Shown here in pieces: positions 33,608 to 44,131 of a stretch of DNA of 64,000 bases. Within the stretch, counting starts at the first letter, position 1; each line of letters opens with the position of its first letter. Made by a program: the position numbers and the translations under genes. The stretch comes from Cephalotrichum gorgonifer (taxonomy: Eukaryota; Ascomycota; Sordariomycetes; Microascales; Microascaceae). Below the pieces are notes generated by a model, which did not search any database, had not been told where the DNA came from, and saw only the letters and a list, made by a program, of their open reading frames with translations. Location: contig ONZQ02000006.1 in assembly GCA_900312665.1 (NCBI GenBank), forward strand, positions 1,371,933 to 1,435,932, written 5' to 3'.

Positions 33608-35283
33608 ATGGCCATCACCTCGCCCTATGTTCGTCGCGTCCTGGTTCTATGGCTCTCCATAGTCCAGGTCGTGTCTTCCCAGAACTATACTGAGCCCTAT
33701 CGTCCCCAGTATCATTTCACTCCAGCCAGTAACTGGATGAATGACCCGAATGGCCTGCTCTATCATAATGGGAGTTACCATTTCTTCTACCAGTACAACC
33801 CGGGTGGCTCGACATGGGGAGCCATGTCCTGGGGTCACGCAACCAGCATGGATTTGATTCACTGGGAGCACCAGCCCGTTGCGCTTCTCGCACGCGGCTT
33901 CCCGGATGAGATCACGGAGATGTACTTCTCCGGCTCCGCGGTTGCAGACGTCAACAACACGAGCGGCTTCGGTGCCGATGGCGAGATCCCCCTCATTGCC
34001 ATTTACACATCTCATGTAAGCATTCGTTTTCAGTGTCCCATTTCTATATGGATAGAGTACATGCTCACCGGCCTCTTCCATCTTAGTATCCAGTGGCGCA
34101 AACCCTGCCTAGCGGAAAGTCGGTGCAGGCGAGTCAGCAATCCCAGTCAATCGCCTACAGCCTTGACGAAGGAATTACGTGGACTACGTTTGATGCTGGA
34201 AATCCTGTGATCCATGAACCTCCGGCAGAATATGCGGACCAGATCATGGAATTCCGAGACCCCGCGGTCTTCTGGCATGGCCCTAGCGGCAAGTGGGTTG
34301 CAGTCGTCTCCCTGACAAAAGTCCACAAGCTGCTCATTTACACTTCCGACAATCTCAGAGAGTGGGATCAGGTTAGCGAATTCGGCCCGGTGAACGCCGT
34401 TGGCGGAATGTGGGAGTGCCCCAGCCTCTTCCCGCTTCCCCTGGACGGAGATGGGGACGAGAAGTGGATTGCCCAGATCGGCCTCAACCCCGGAGGGCCG
34501 CCCGGAACCCCGGGCTCTGGGACGCAGTACGTCGTGGGCCAATTCGACGGAACAAGCTTCACGGCGGACCCCGAGAGCGTGCAGCAGACGAACTGGGTTG
34601 ACTATGGCCCCGATTTCTACGCGGCCATCACCTTTGGCGGGATGCCTGTTACCGACCGGGTCAATCTCGCGTGGATGAATAACTGGAAATATGCGGAGAA
34701 GATCCCGACCGAGCCCTGGCGGAGCGCCGCCAGCATCCCGCGAAGGCTTTCTCTTAGTACCATCAACGAGAAGGCGACCCTCGTGCAGGAACCTGTTCTA
34801 GAGAAGGGGAAGGGGAAGGGCCGGACCCGGCGCTGGCGCAGCGTGCCGGCTGGGACTACGGCGTTGAACTTTGCCGGAAAGGCGCTGGATATCACTTTGT
34901 CGTTTTCCGAGTCGGAGTCGACCGAGTTCGGCATTATTGTTCGGGCTACGTCTGACTTGAGCGTGCAGACCCGTGTTGGGTACAACTTTACCACCGGGCA
35001 GCTGTTCATCGATCGAACGATGTCGGGGGATGTCGGATTTGATGAGTCGTTTGCAGCTGTGTATTACGCGCCACTGACTCCGAAGGACGGCATCATCACT
35101 ATGCGCGTCCTCGTTGACTGGTCCTCGGTGGAGGTCTTTGGGGGGTCCGGGGAAGTCGCCTTGAGTGCTCAGATTTTCCCAAGTGACGACGCCGTCCATA
35201 CTCAGCTCTTCTCAACGGACGGGAGTACGAGCGGCGTCAAGCTTAGAGTGCATCAGGTAGAATCGGTGTGGGGAACGCAGTAA
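33608..35283 (+). CDS. Secreted GH32 invertase/fructanase
   Basis: Exons 33608-34015 and 34087-35283 (71-bp intron, GTAAGC..CTTAG, phase 0) give 534 residues. The ATG at 33608 precedes a signal peptide ending near VVSSQ. Motifs are WMNDPNG (nucleophile Asp46), FRDP (192-195) and WECPS (acid/base Glu246), plus the C-terminal sandwich VDWSSVEVFGGSGEV. This is the canonical invertase/exo-fructanase pattern, unlike the WMNDPQ of gene 1, so the two are distant paralogues and not a recent duplication. A basic KGKGKGRTRRWR loop near residue 305 is unusual. Predicted extracellular hydrolysis of sucrose, inulin or levan. Confidence 0.95.
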
Positions 35284-36289
35284 GACAGGTATGGGTTGCG
35301 AAATGGAGGAAGGGCGCCCGGAAGACCGCACTGACGGATGAAGCTAGAAGCTTTTGGGATTACAGCCGTGGTCGGAGCTACTTGAAGCTTGGGCTACTCG
35401 GGGCTAGCACCATCCGTGAGAGGCAGGGGGATAGCACGCAAGGGCTGGAGGATATTTTTTCAGGACGCTCATTACCTGTAGAGGTTCTTTTTTTTTCATT
35501 TCTTCGGAGGGTTTGGTGATCAATTAAGTAAACATTGCTACATGACTTGGGTACAGATCGCTACCAGTGACGAACACTGCTCCGTATCGCCCGGGCATGC
35601 CATACAATGTTGTTGTCTTCGTAGATGTACCTCATAGGGCTTGTATCGTTATCGTAGTTACCAAAAGGAAAGAATAGTTTTGAATTGCTTGACCTTCCGC
35701 GCAAGGATATTTGCATGCATACCCGAGGCTCAGGAGGTACTCAGGAACACTACACGGGCAGAGTATAACCCAAGCTGTCGCTAGTGCAGTGAAGGCCAAG
35801 ATTATGTGACAGCGTATGGAAATTAAGGGCTACCTACCACTGGAAAACACAAACACGGCGAGGACGAGGCTCACCGTTGCACCTAGGCGAAACGTGAGCC
35901 TTCTCCTTTAGGCTGGCTTTGTGTCCAGTCTCAGGCAGAGCCTACCCTCCCTGCCTACTATGCTAGAAACCAAACATTGACTTGGGATATTATCAATGCA
36001 GGTTGTTACCGGGCGGGAACATGGGGGAGGCGGTCCTCACCCGTAAACGGAATTACGAGCATACTGTCTGCTGCGGACAGTGCACATCACTACCCACACA
36101 CCTTCCCTTCATCCTCCCCTGGCTCGGGCCCAGGCTCGGTAGAAGAGTTTGTCTATGCATGTAACATGCCCTGCCAATCGCTTAACAGGATGGATTTCAG
36201 GGCTTGGAGAATTGATGGGGGTACTCCGTGTTGCCGAAGGATTTTAATTCCCATCGAGCATTAGAGTGGTTGATTTCGGTCCCATAACC
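35284..36289. other. Intergenic, no gene seen
   Basis: 1.0 kb downstream of GH32 gene 2. Nothing recognised. Confidence 0.6.
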
Positions 36290-36600
36290 CGTACCAGCTG
36301 CTAAGGGCATGATCCGATCCTTCCCACCCTCCGAGTGGCAAGCCAAGTGGGGCGGTGTCACCGACTCTGGTAAAAAAATACATAGTACCCTCGCGGAGGG
36401 AGTGGCGGGGCCCGCGAACCCTGCAACGCTAATTTGAATTATTGATGTCATTCTTGGTGGGGCGAAATGGGTGGGTCCGCACGTAGTACTCCTCCTCGGT
36501 AAACGCTGTGTGGGTAATACGAAGTACTGAAGAGTGGGTGCCGCGTCCGGGGTGGAAACTTGGCAACCGGGGTAGCAGTGGTCGATGCAACATGGTGTGT
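36290..36600 (-). repeat. Segment A, copy 2 (inverted)
   Basis: Reverse complement of 24690-25010; similarity runs into the first codons of the multi-TM fragment (the GTCGATGCAACATGG block). Confidence 0.65.
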
Positions 36601-37071
36601 CGACTTGTCGGTTTTTGTCCTGGGACGCCAGGGCAACTTAATCTACATTGGTAGCGTCCTGCTTGTCCAGCCCTACTGGATTCTGGAGATATATGCGAAT
36701 TTCGCCTACTTTAATGGCCGCGACGGCCGCCTCTTCCCTGCGACGCGGCCGTACGAAGCCGTTTTGCGGTATTTGACACCTTCTCCATGGGTGTTGGTCT
36801 TCTTTTACCCGCGGTACAGTTGTGCTGACGTTTGTGGCGGCGGCGTAGGGATCCGTGGTGGATATTCACCATTTTGAATCTGTTCTGGAATATAAAGTAT
36901 CGGTACGAGCTTGGGTTCATGGAGATTGTGCGGGTGTCCCCTCGCTTCGGGATCCTACTTCTCTGCATGAGCCTCAGCGTTATCAGTATCATCGTGGATA
37001 TTTTGTCCGTCACGCCAGTGATACCGATCGGCGTCATCAACCCGTTCTGGAAATTTGCGGTGCCTAGATAG
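36560..37071 (+). pseudogene. Fragment of a fungal multi-TM membrane protein
   Basis: Two exons, 36560-36768 and 36849-37071, joined by an 80-bp intron (GTATTT..GTAG), give a continuous reading of about 143 residues: QPYWILEIYANFAYFNG, RPYEAVLRDPWWIF, NIKYRYELGFMEIV, then SPRFGILLLCMSLSV and INPFWKFAV. These blocks are typical of an uncharacterised fungal plasma-membrane family with about seven TM segments. The expected N-terminal TM segments are missing and TAG comes right after WKFAVPR, earlier than usual. Left edge coincides with segment A. Probably a truncated gene. Confidence 0.65.
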
Positions 37072-37440
37072 ATGGATAATATCAAGGCTCGCTTAAAAAT
37101 TAGGAGAGTCCAATTCGCCATTCATTGTAGTGGTGTTAAAACCGGCTGCTGTTACAGCTAAGTGCAAAATCGGCTTCCTCTTTATCACACTCTTCCAGAA
37201 TATTTCAGATGCATAGACCTCCCAAATACAGTGTTTATTCAGTCTAATTTACACGTGGCACTCCATCGAAACCTCAGCGCTGTGACGGATATTTATTTTC
37301 CCGGAACCAGATTCCTGAAGCCTAGAAGGAAAGTCGGGATCAGGCAGCAAGGCATCAATATGATACTCTGGACGCCATGTCTGGCGGGTGGGGGCATCCC
37401 TTCTTCTTTATCAACTAAACACCACCAGACCTCCGTCACA
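37072..37440. other. Short interval before transposase relic
   Basis: 369 bp; presumably includes the left end of the Tc1/mariner element, but I could not identify terminal inverted repeats. Confidence 0.4.
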
Positions 37441-38405
37441 ATGGCACCGAATCTCGCGCCCTCTACTCACGACCTCATTCGGAATATGATTAACAGTAAG
37501 TCGCAGGATGAAGCGCTTAAAGATGACGAAATAGCTAGAATCGCTTGCTGCTCTGTACACACAGTATACCACATCCGCTCAAACCTGCTGGTCTTTGGAT
37601 CTACTAGAGCCCCGTCGAATGGTGCCGGCTGACCTAAGATGATCAGCCCCCCTATGTTGACCGCTTTATATGACCAACTTGTTGTTAATCCCTCCATGAC
37701 TCTTAACGATATGGCTGTTTTCCTTTGCAAAGAGTTTGATGTAGATGTGACACGATACAGCATCTGGAGAGCCTTATAGTGGACAAAAAAAGCCATGCAA
37801 AATATTGTATAGGAGCGGAATCCTGATTTATGAGATAAATATATATATGAAATATCGACCCTCCGATCTGATCAACTAGTATTTATAGATGAGAGTGGAG
37901 TAGATAAAAGTATCAGGATGAGGTGCAAAGGCTGGGCACCTTGAGGGCGGTGACCCTATCAAGTCAAGTGGTTTCATTGTGGTTGGAGACTCCAGATACT
38001 CCTGGCTTATACTCAAGATGGCATTATACATTTCCAGGTATATGAAGGGTCCACTGATACTGAAATATTTGAGGGTTTTATTGAGGAACTTCTTCCTTAT
38101 TGTGCCAAGTGGCCTAACCCAAAATCTATCTTAATTATGGACAACGTCACTTGGAGAAAATACAACAGTTATATAATGATGTGGGAGTAGTGCTACTTTA
38201 CTTACTGCCCTACTTGCTAGACTTGAACCTGATCGAGGAGTTCTTTGGAGAACTTAAAATGTATATTAGGCAGATCTGGCGATGAGCACGAGGATTTCAT
38301 CTGGGCTGATTTCCTGTCATTCTTGGAAGAGTGTGCGATGGTTGTAGGGAATAGAAAAGCAAGTACGAGGGGTCATTTCTACCACGCTGGGATATCTATT
38401 GATGG
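37441..38405 (+). mobile_element. Tc1/mariner-type transposase relic
   Basis: Begins with an ATG and a helix-turn-helix part (DDEIARIACCSVHTVYHI). Next comes a DDE domain with VFIDESGVDKSIRMRCKGW (first Asp), SILIMDNV (second Asp) and LDLNLIEEFFGELK (Glu), read in shifting frames. At least six stop codons and frame changes interrupt it, several consistent with TGG or CAG/CAA mutation. It cannot make an active transposase. TIRs and TA duplication were not located. Confidence 0.8.
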
Positions 38406-38462
38406 GTAAAAGGCTACAGGTTCCTATTGCGGATCATAGCAAGTCAGGAATGCTTTCACATC

Positions 38463-39702
38463 CTAGATAAAATGTTGTGCTACTCCCTCTAATACTCCCT
38501 GCTCAAGATAGTACTGAGGATCGCCCTCCTCAAAGACAAGTTCAAGGTCAAAGCCTCTTCCCAACATCAACTCACAAGCCAGCTCATATTGCTGTTTTTG
38601 GTCCTGGCTTCTGACTTTTGAGCAATGCCATTCATAATAAGCCCTGACTACATCGTCTCGAAGTCCAGGTAGGCTTAGAGAAGACAGTGGCTGTGAGGAT
38701 AGACTGTCCGTCAAGTGCGTAGAGCTATCTGAGCCATCTACCAGTGCCTGGCCAGGATGGACTGGGATGTAGTTATTAACAACCATTGGAGAATGGCTAG
38801 CTGGGAAGATGGTGGTGTCTTTCTGCTTCCGTTTACAGCTTAAATACTGTTGCTCCTTGGTGTATATAGCTGTGTACGAATATCTTGAGGAATATCGTTA
38901 TATGTCTCTAGTTTGCAGCCTTGTTGTATGAATTTGACTAGGCTTCTCAGGTGATGGCCTATGACTTTGTAATACTTCTTCATGTCAGGGTCTTGCCAAC
39001 AGTAGGGCCTGTGGTTGCATGGAGGCTTGGGATATCTCAGAAGGTTATAGACCTGTCTCTAGGTGTCCGGTCCACCAGACACCGCCTGCTCTGTATCAAG
39101 CCTAACGCCCCTTTCTGCAAGCTGAGTAGTGGTCCCCCACATCCCACTTTACAGGCGGTTTTGCTATACTCTATATAATTAAATGTCCTTAGCCTCTTAC
39201 CGATGTGGAGAAGATAGCTCTACGCTTGAAGTTGTTTCTCTATAACTAGCCAATCAATTTGCAACTTGTCGAATCGCTTGGTTATATCTCTCTCAGAATG
39301 GTCATTGACAGATATAACGATTGTTGTCATATCAGCTTTATAGGGCTTGCCTATCAAGTTTATAATGTCCACAATCTTAGGTGATAGTTCCTCGGTCCAG
39401 AAGTTGTCTGGAGCTAGGACAAGGTCGTCTTTGGTCTGCTTTGCAGCTACCCTCTTGTTTAATGTCAGCTTCCATTCCATCACATAGTGTATATAGGAAG
39501 GTGGCTGATCGTCATATGACTTGCCTGGAAGCCAGTCCTTGTACAGCACGAATGGTAGTGTCTTTCGAGCAGGTCGGAGCTGGCTCCGTCGAGTGGGCCC
39601 CGCGCCGCAAGTGGGTTGATTATCAGCGCTTGAAAGATTGCGAGGTTGAAGCGCAGTCTCGTCATCACTTGACCAATCACTCATGGCGATGTCCGCGTCC
39701 AT
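38463..39702 (-). pseudogene. Decayed member of a dispersed fungal protein family
   Basis: The 5' part (39702-39220) has WLPGKSYDDQPPSYIHYVMEW, ADMTTIVISVNDHSERDI and FDKLQIDWLVIEKQLQA. Degenerate middle sequence follows (RPYCWQDPDMKKYYKV at about 39010, then LRSLVKFIQQG). The 3' part (38786-38463) has LSLPGLRDDVVRAYYEWHCSKV and ends GVAQHFI. These blocks recur in that order in multi-copy ascomycete proteins of unknown function. Several stops (including TAG directly after QLQA, where Trp is usual) and frame changes make it a pseudogene. It follows the transposase relic within 60 bp, so it may be linked to mobile DNA. Confidence 0.7.
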
Positions 39703-40446
39703 TGTCTCGAGTGGCGATAGCCAGATGTCGAGCAGAGAGCAATTGCTCGCAAGAGATGTGACTCATGACACGTTGGCTCACCGCCATCGGTAATAATATC
39801 ACGTGATTCTGGACCTGGCAAGCCTTTCGGGGATCAATTCTGCCGACCCACCCTAGCATAAACTTCCCGCACTGCTTCACATCTCCGAAACTCAATACCC
39901 TTGGCTTCGCCCTAGCACGTGCTATACAAGAAGTCATCCAAGTTCCCAGAAACCGGCGGTATCCCCTGTATCCACGGAGGATGGTTCACAAGAACTTGGT
40001 ATTCGTGGCGCCTGGTGAGCCCACCCGCAAACGTTTGCATTGAGTGGAAGCACACAACCACAAAATAGTGCAGTTGGTATGTGTGCAGGCGTCGTTGTCC
40101 TCACCAGCCACAACCGACGAGAAAGTCTATAGGGAGCCACGCATTCGATTTTATCAGTGGCCCAGCGCGAGATTCACCTCAAGTTGGGACAGGGGGCACG
40201 GGTGCTTCGGGACGAGCTCTACCCGACCGATCTTGTCACATAACCACGACTCGATTTGCAAGGATAACTCATGTGACCATGGCGTGGCCCAATATTGATG
40301 ATATTTTATTGCGGATGCCACCTTCGCTTGAGACACCCACAACCCAACGCTTAGCACGGACCTTTCTGTCGCCAATCCACACCGTCCTTCCACACTTGCA
40401 CCTAACCACTCATTCCTCGAGCAAGTCCCCGGGCCTTCTAACTGAT
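39703..40446. other. Intergenic, no gene seen
   Basis: 0.74 kb between two divergent pseudogenes. Open frames on both strands have no recognised domain. Confidence 0.5.
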
Positions 40447-41230
40447 ATGACCGAAGTGAGCGACGCAGACAAGGAGCAGAGGGTCGTCCTTGCAAAAGAC
40501 CGTCCAGTCATCCGCCTAAAAAAAACATTAACAAGAGTCAGGCTGCACTAGTAAAAGTTCCATTTCGGCGCGGACCTGTTAGAGGGTGACGCTAGCTGCA
40601 CTGCGGCTGATTTCCGCCTCCCTCGCCTCCGGCGATCCCGCTTCGATGCCGCCGACATTAACTGGGAACGCTCCTCCCTCGTCGGCGGTGGACGCGACGG
40701 ATACGTTTGGAAGGTGTGGTTCGGCGAGGACGGTCCATATGCCCTCAAGGTGGTAAGTCAGTTTACGTACGCCCGTCCTGGATTCCCCTCGCTAACCTGT
40801 CCCGGTCAATCTTCAGTTCTGGGACGCCGAATCGAGCGAGTGTGACAGTTATTTTGCCCTACAGAGAGAATGCCAGAATATCGCTATTCTACAAATGATA
40901 GAGATGCAGATGAAACGAGCAGCCCCAATCCTGGTCTACGCTAATCCAGCTACCAAGGAAGACGCCATTTATAACCTTCTCGCGTTTGCTGACGAACAGC
41001 TACAGAAGTTACCGCCGGTCCGCGACGTGGAAATGACTCCAATTCCGGCGTTCCCACGCATTGCGAAATGTTACGGATGGCTGCCCTTTAGACCGCCCGG
41101 TGGTTCTAAATATACCTAGGACAAGGCGGCCGCCTCTAGTACAGCTTCCGGATATTCGGCGCTCCTTGACGTCCGATAAGAACTACACCGGCATCGTCTA
41201 CGAGTTACACCCCCCATTGTAGTTGCCTTA
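40447..41230 (+). pseudogene. Fungal protein-kinase-like fold protein, broken
   Basis: Starts MTEVSDADKEQRVVLAKDRP, then after RLKKTLTRVRLH two adjacent stops TAG TAA (40549-40554) in frame, then KFHFGADLLEGD. The nucleotide-binding part reads SLVGGGRDGYVWKVWF and PYALKV (glycine-rich loop and Lys). A canonical intron 40753-40816 (GTAAGT..TTCAG) leads to FWDAESSECDSYFALQREC and CYGWLPF. At about 41115 a frameshift moves the continuation (LVQLPDIRRSLTSDKNYTGIVYEL) to another frame. This matches the fungal kinase-like (kinase-fold, often non-canonical) family. Two stops plus the frameshift mean no full product. Confidence 0.75.
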
Positions 41231-42291
41231 CGACAGGCTAACAGGTCGGACATGGATAGTTCAAAGCGCCAAGTACCTATGAGGGGGCTGAGAATAGCAC
41301 GGAATGACAATTTGCCGGCTGCGGGCGCTGACGGAGGATATGACCAACTGTGGCCCTACGAGATGGCGTAAGCGGCAGGGACGGCATATGGGTAGGGCGT
41401 CTCGAGTAAGCAGCTTCGGCCAAGTTTGAAATCGCGTATCATAATGTCGTTTGTTGTGTCTCAAATCATGCCTTCTAGTTGACCTCCAACTGAGAATTGG
41501 TGTGAGACGAGCATAGGAGGACTAATAGGGCCGCTGGGACCTATACAAGAGGCAACTTGAGGGATGATTGGGGGATTGGGAGCAGAGTAGCAGAGTAGCA
41601 GGGTCTAGGGAGGCCATAGGGGTGGGCCTAATGAGACTCTATGATAAGCTAAGGGGCGTTATATGACACGTCATAGGTGCAGTTATCTGGATGCAATGAA
41701 ACTGGGAGTGATCCGATAGGCAGGGAGAACCACCTGAAGTGTAGTAGAAAAGCAAACATCTATTAGGAAGAGAAGAGCAGGGAAATCAAAGAAAAGAGGA
41801 AGTGAACGAGAACCTGAGAGACTAGGAAGAAGGAAGGATAAAGCTAGCGATTAGTGGCCAGAAAGGCACACCAAAATCTTGTGCTGGCGTTGGCTCTATT
41901 TGATACTACATGCTGCCACTGGATCATCTGGTGACCCATCTCTTTAGTTGTTGATGCAGTATAGGATCCAAGACATGATTTAAGATATGAGGATAAACTG
42001 ATAATCAGGAATGAACTGATTATCAGAAACTCGATGTGCTGGGCGTATTAAGGTTTCGCTAGCTAAACAATAGTGAAAGAACAGCTAATCTATCAGGTCA
42101 TCCCTATAAGGAGTTATACCTTAAACTATATCCTATCGAACTATAAAAGGAGAGAAAGGAATCTTGAATAAGAGAGGGCAAGCAATAGTCTTCCCAGCTT
42201 TTTACCTCCTACGTTTGGTCCTTTGACTTATACCTAACTGTTCGCCTAAGTCAACGTTTCTCGTCGCCCTCAAAAGTCCCGAATTTCCAAG
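41231..42291. other. Intergenic; possible repeat R fragment
   Basis: 1.06 kb. 41760-41880 read in reverse has CCACTAATCGCTAGCTTTATCC plus CT-rich sequence like part of repeat R copy 3. 41585-41605 has short AGCAGAGT repeats. Confidence 0.4.
42142..42149 (+). promoter_or_regulatory. TATA box of GH18-like gene
   Basis: TATAAAAG 143 bp upstream of the ATG at 42292. Confidence 0.55.
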
Positions 42292-43107
42292 ATGGGGCTC
42301 GTACGGACTATCTTTTTATTCAAGGATGTCATGAAATCCAACACCACAGACTTAAAGAAATCCGGTTTCAACACCCTTATTATCTTTAATATCGACATCC
42401 TTAACAACGGCGACATCAAATACTCCCGCTCAAGTACGCAAGGAAGCAAGGATGTCCTCGTCGCGTCTAACGGTGCCTATGTTGGCGGCGATGCGCTTAC
42501 GGAGAAGGTCCGATCTTTTAAGACGGGTGACACCGGCGTCAATAGGGTGGAAATCTCGATAAACGCTGAAAACATCCGATCGCTCATGGCCGATCCGGGG
42601 CCCAAACCTAATACACCACTATACCGCAACTTCGTGGCGCTGAAGAGGGCGTGGAGCCTTGACGCAGTCAATAACGACGACGAGAAGATTTACGACATGC
42701 CGAGCACGGTAGCCTTTGCGAAGATGCTAGGCGAGGTCGGGTATAAGTACACTACTGCACCATACGAAAAGAAGGAGTTCTGGGCTGCCGTCAAGAACGA
42801 GGTTAATAAGGGCCTTCAAGAGCCACTCCTCGATAGGGTATATCTACAGTGCTACGATGGGGGCGCACCTAATGTTCCTGGGGAGTGGCAGACAACGCTC
42901 GGGATGAAGGTTGTGCCGCACTTGTGGGTTACCAACAATTCAAAGCCGCGTGAGGGCGTGACGCCTGCGGAGGCGAAGGCTAGGTTTCATAGTTGGATCC
43001 AGAAAAGTGACCTTGCAGGAGGGGGATACTGGGACGATTACGATATTGAAGACACGAAGTCGTCATATATAGCGTACGGGAACGTTTTAGTTAGTTTGTT
43101 TCCGTAA
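42292..43107 (+). CDS. GH18-like (chitinase-fold) hydrolase or lectin-like protein
   Basis: A single intact frame of 271 residues, no signal peptide. The sequence has TIM-barrel strand blocks: FNTLIIFNIDILNNGDI near the start, then WSLDAVNNDDE, which is close to the GH18 catalytic DxxDxDxE (first Asp, second Asp replaced by Asn, third Asp and Glu kept). After that come FAKMLGEVGYKYT, LDRVYLQCYDGG (strand with Tyr/Asp), and a final GYWDDYDIE. Known GH18-like proteins of this short type exist in fungi and bacteria; chitin or related glycan is the probable ligand, but activity is unproven. Unusually, it appears cytosolic. Codon use and frame are undisturbed in contrast to the pseudogenes around it. 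Confidence 0.6.
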   Translation: MGLVRTIFLFKDVMKSNTTDLKKSGFNTLIIFNIDILNNGDIKYSRSSTQGSKDVLVASNGAYVGGDALTEKVRSFKTGDTGVNRVEISINAENIRSLMADPGPKPNTPLYRNFVALKRAWSLDAVNNDDEKIYDMPSTVAFAKMLGEVGYKYTTAPYEKKEFWAAVKNEVNKGLQEPLLDRVYLQCYDGGAPNVPGEWQTTLGMKVVPHLWVTNNSKPREGVTPAEAKARFHSWIQKSDLAGGGYWDDYDIEDTKSSYIAYGNVLVSLFP

Positions 43108-44131
43108 AGGTTGATGGGCTAGTCGAAGATGGGCTAGCCGACGAAACATTTGTTCAGCTCCGGCGATTCCTCCCTGTGAAGGGAGGAAAATGGGATAGTT
43201 TCCTATACCGACAATGCCACGATTTGTTAGTTCGCTACAGCCTCCTGCAGCGAGTGGAAGGGGATTGGCCTGGTATAACGATGCATAAGTTGGTTTAGTG
43301 GCGGGCGGTTCAGAGCGAGCAAAGCGAACCGTGGGTGTGGCGGTATGCGGTACATGTATTGGCAGCATGTTGTCAAGTCAAAGGAGCGAAACATCATCCC
43401 GAGTTCCGCAGGCATCTTGTAGCTGTTTGTGCAGGTGGTGGAGACTTGCAAGATGAAGCTCAGGGCTGATCATCCTGACACGCTGATGAGTATGAATAAT
43501 CTTGCATTCACTTGGAAGACTATGGGGCGTCACAAAGATGCTCTAAGCTTGATACAGAGTTGCTCTACTCTTCGGCAATGTATACTAGTGTGACGGTCGC
43601 ACCTGTATTTAACCGCCTAGACTAAAAGATCTAGCATTGAAAGCTATTGTGGCAATCAATCAGGTGCTCCGCAGGCTTAAGTACCTGGTGCTCTTCTGAT
43701 GGCGTAGCTCGTGACAGTAGGTCCTTATTCAACACCACACCTAGTCTTGCTGTACGTCTCTAATATCTCTGATGATCATGTCGGCCGGTCCGACTTGGCA
43801 GGCATGTGACTAGAGCGAGAGCATCAGAGACACATTGATGCATCGGCACCAAGATGGCGATTGAGCTAGGATAACACCCGCATGACGACAGCAGCACTAA
43901 AACAGGGTTCCGTACTAGAGGTCGTGGAACTTGATCACCAAAGTTAGGGTTCATATTCTACGAAGTATTCAGGGGGCCGCCTTTAGGGAGCGAATATCAT
44001 GTGAGATGTGATATTCATGTGATAAATTACCTGGTCATCCATATTAAAGGCTCTTTAACCCCCCCTTAATTCAACATCTCTCCTGCTTCTATCGACCAGT
44101 TCTATTTCGAAATACAAGATCAAGAACCAAG
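43108..44131. other. Intergenic with TPR relic and old repeat
   Basis: Apart from the TPR fragment at 43423-43593, no gene is seen. 43590-43720 resembles 15300-15420. Confidence 0.5.
43423..43593 (+). pseudogene. TPR fragment of an NLR-type gene
   Basis: The open frame after a stop at 43420 reads VVETCKMKLRADHPDTLMSM then NNLAFTWKTMGRHKDALSLI and ends at TGA 43591. This is the 42-residue TPR type (LGxxHPDTLxSMxNLAxxxxxxGRxxEAxxL) used in fungal NB-ARC/TPR proteins. Only one repeat is left. Confidence 0.7.
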
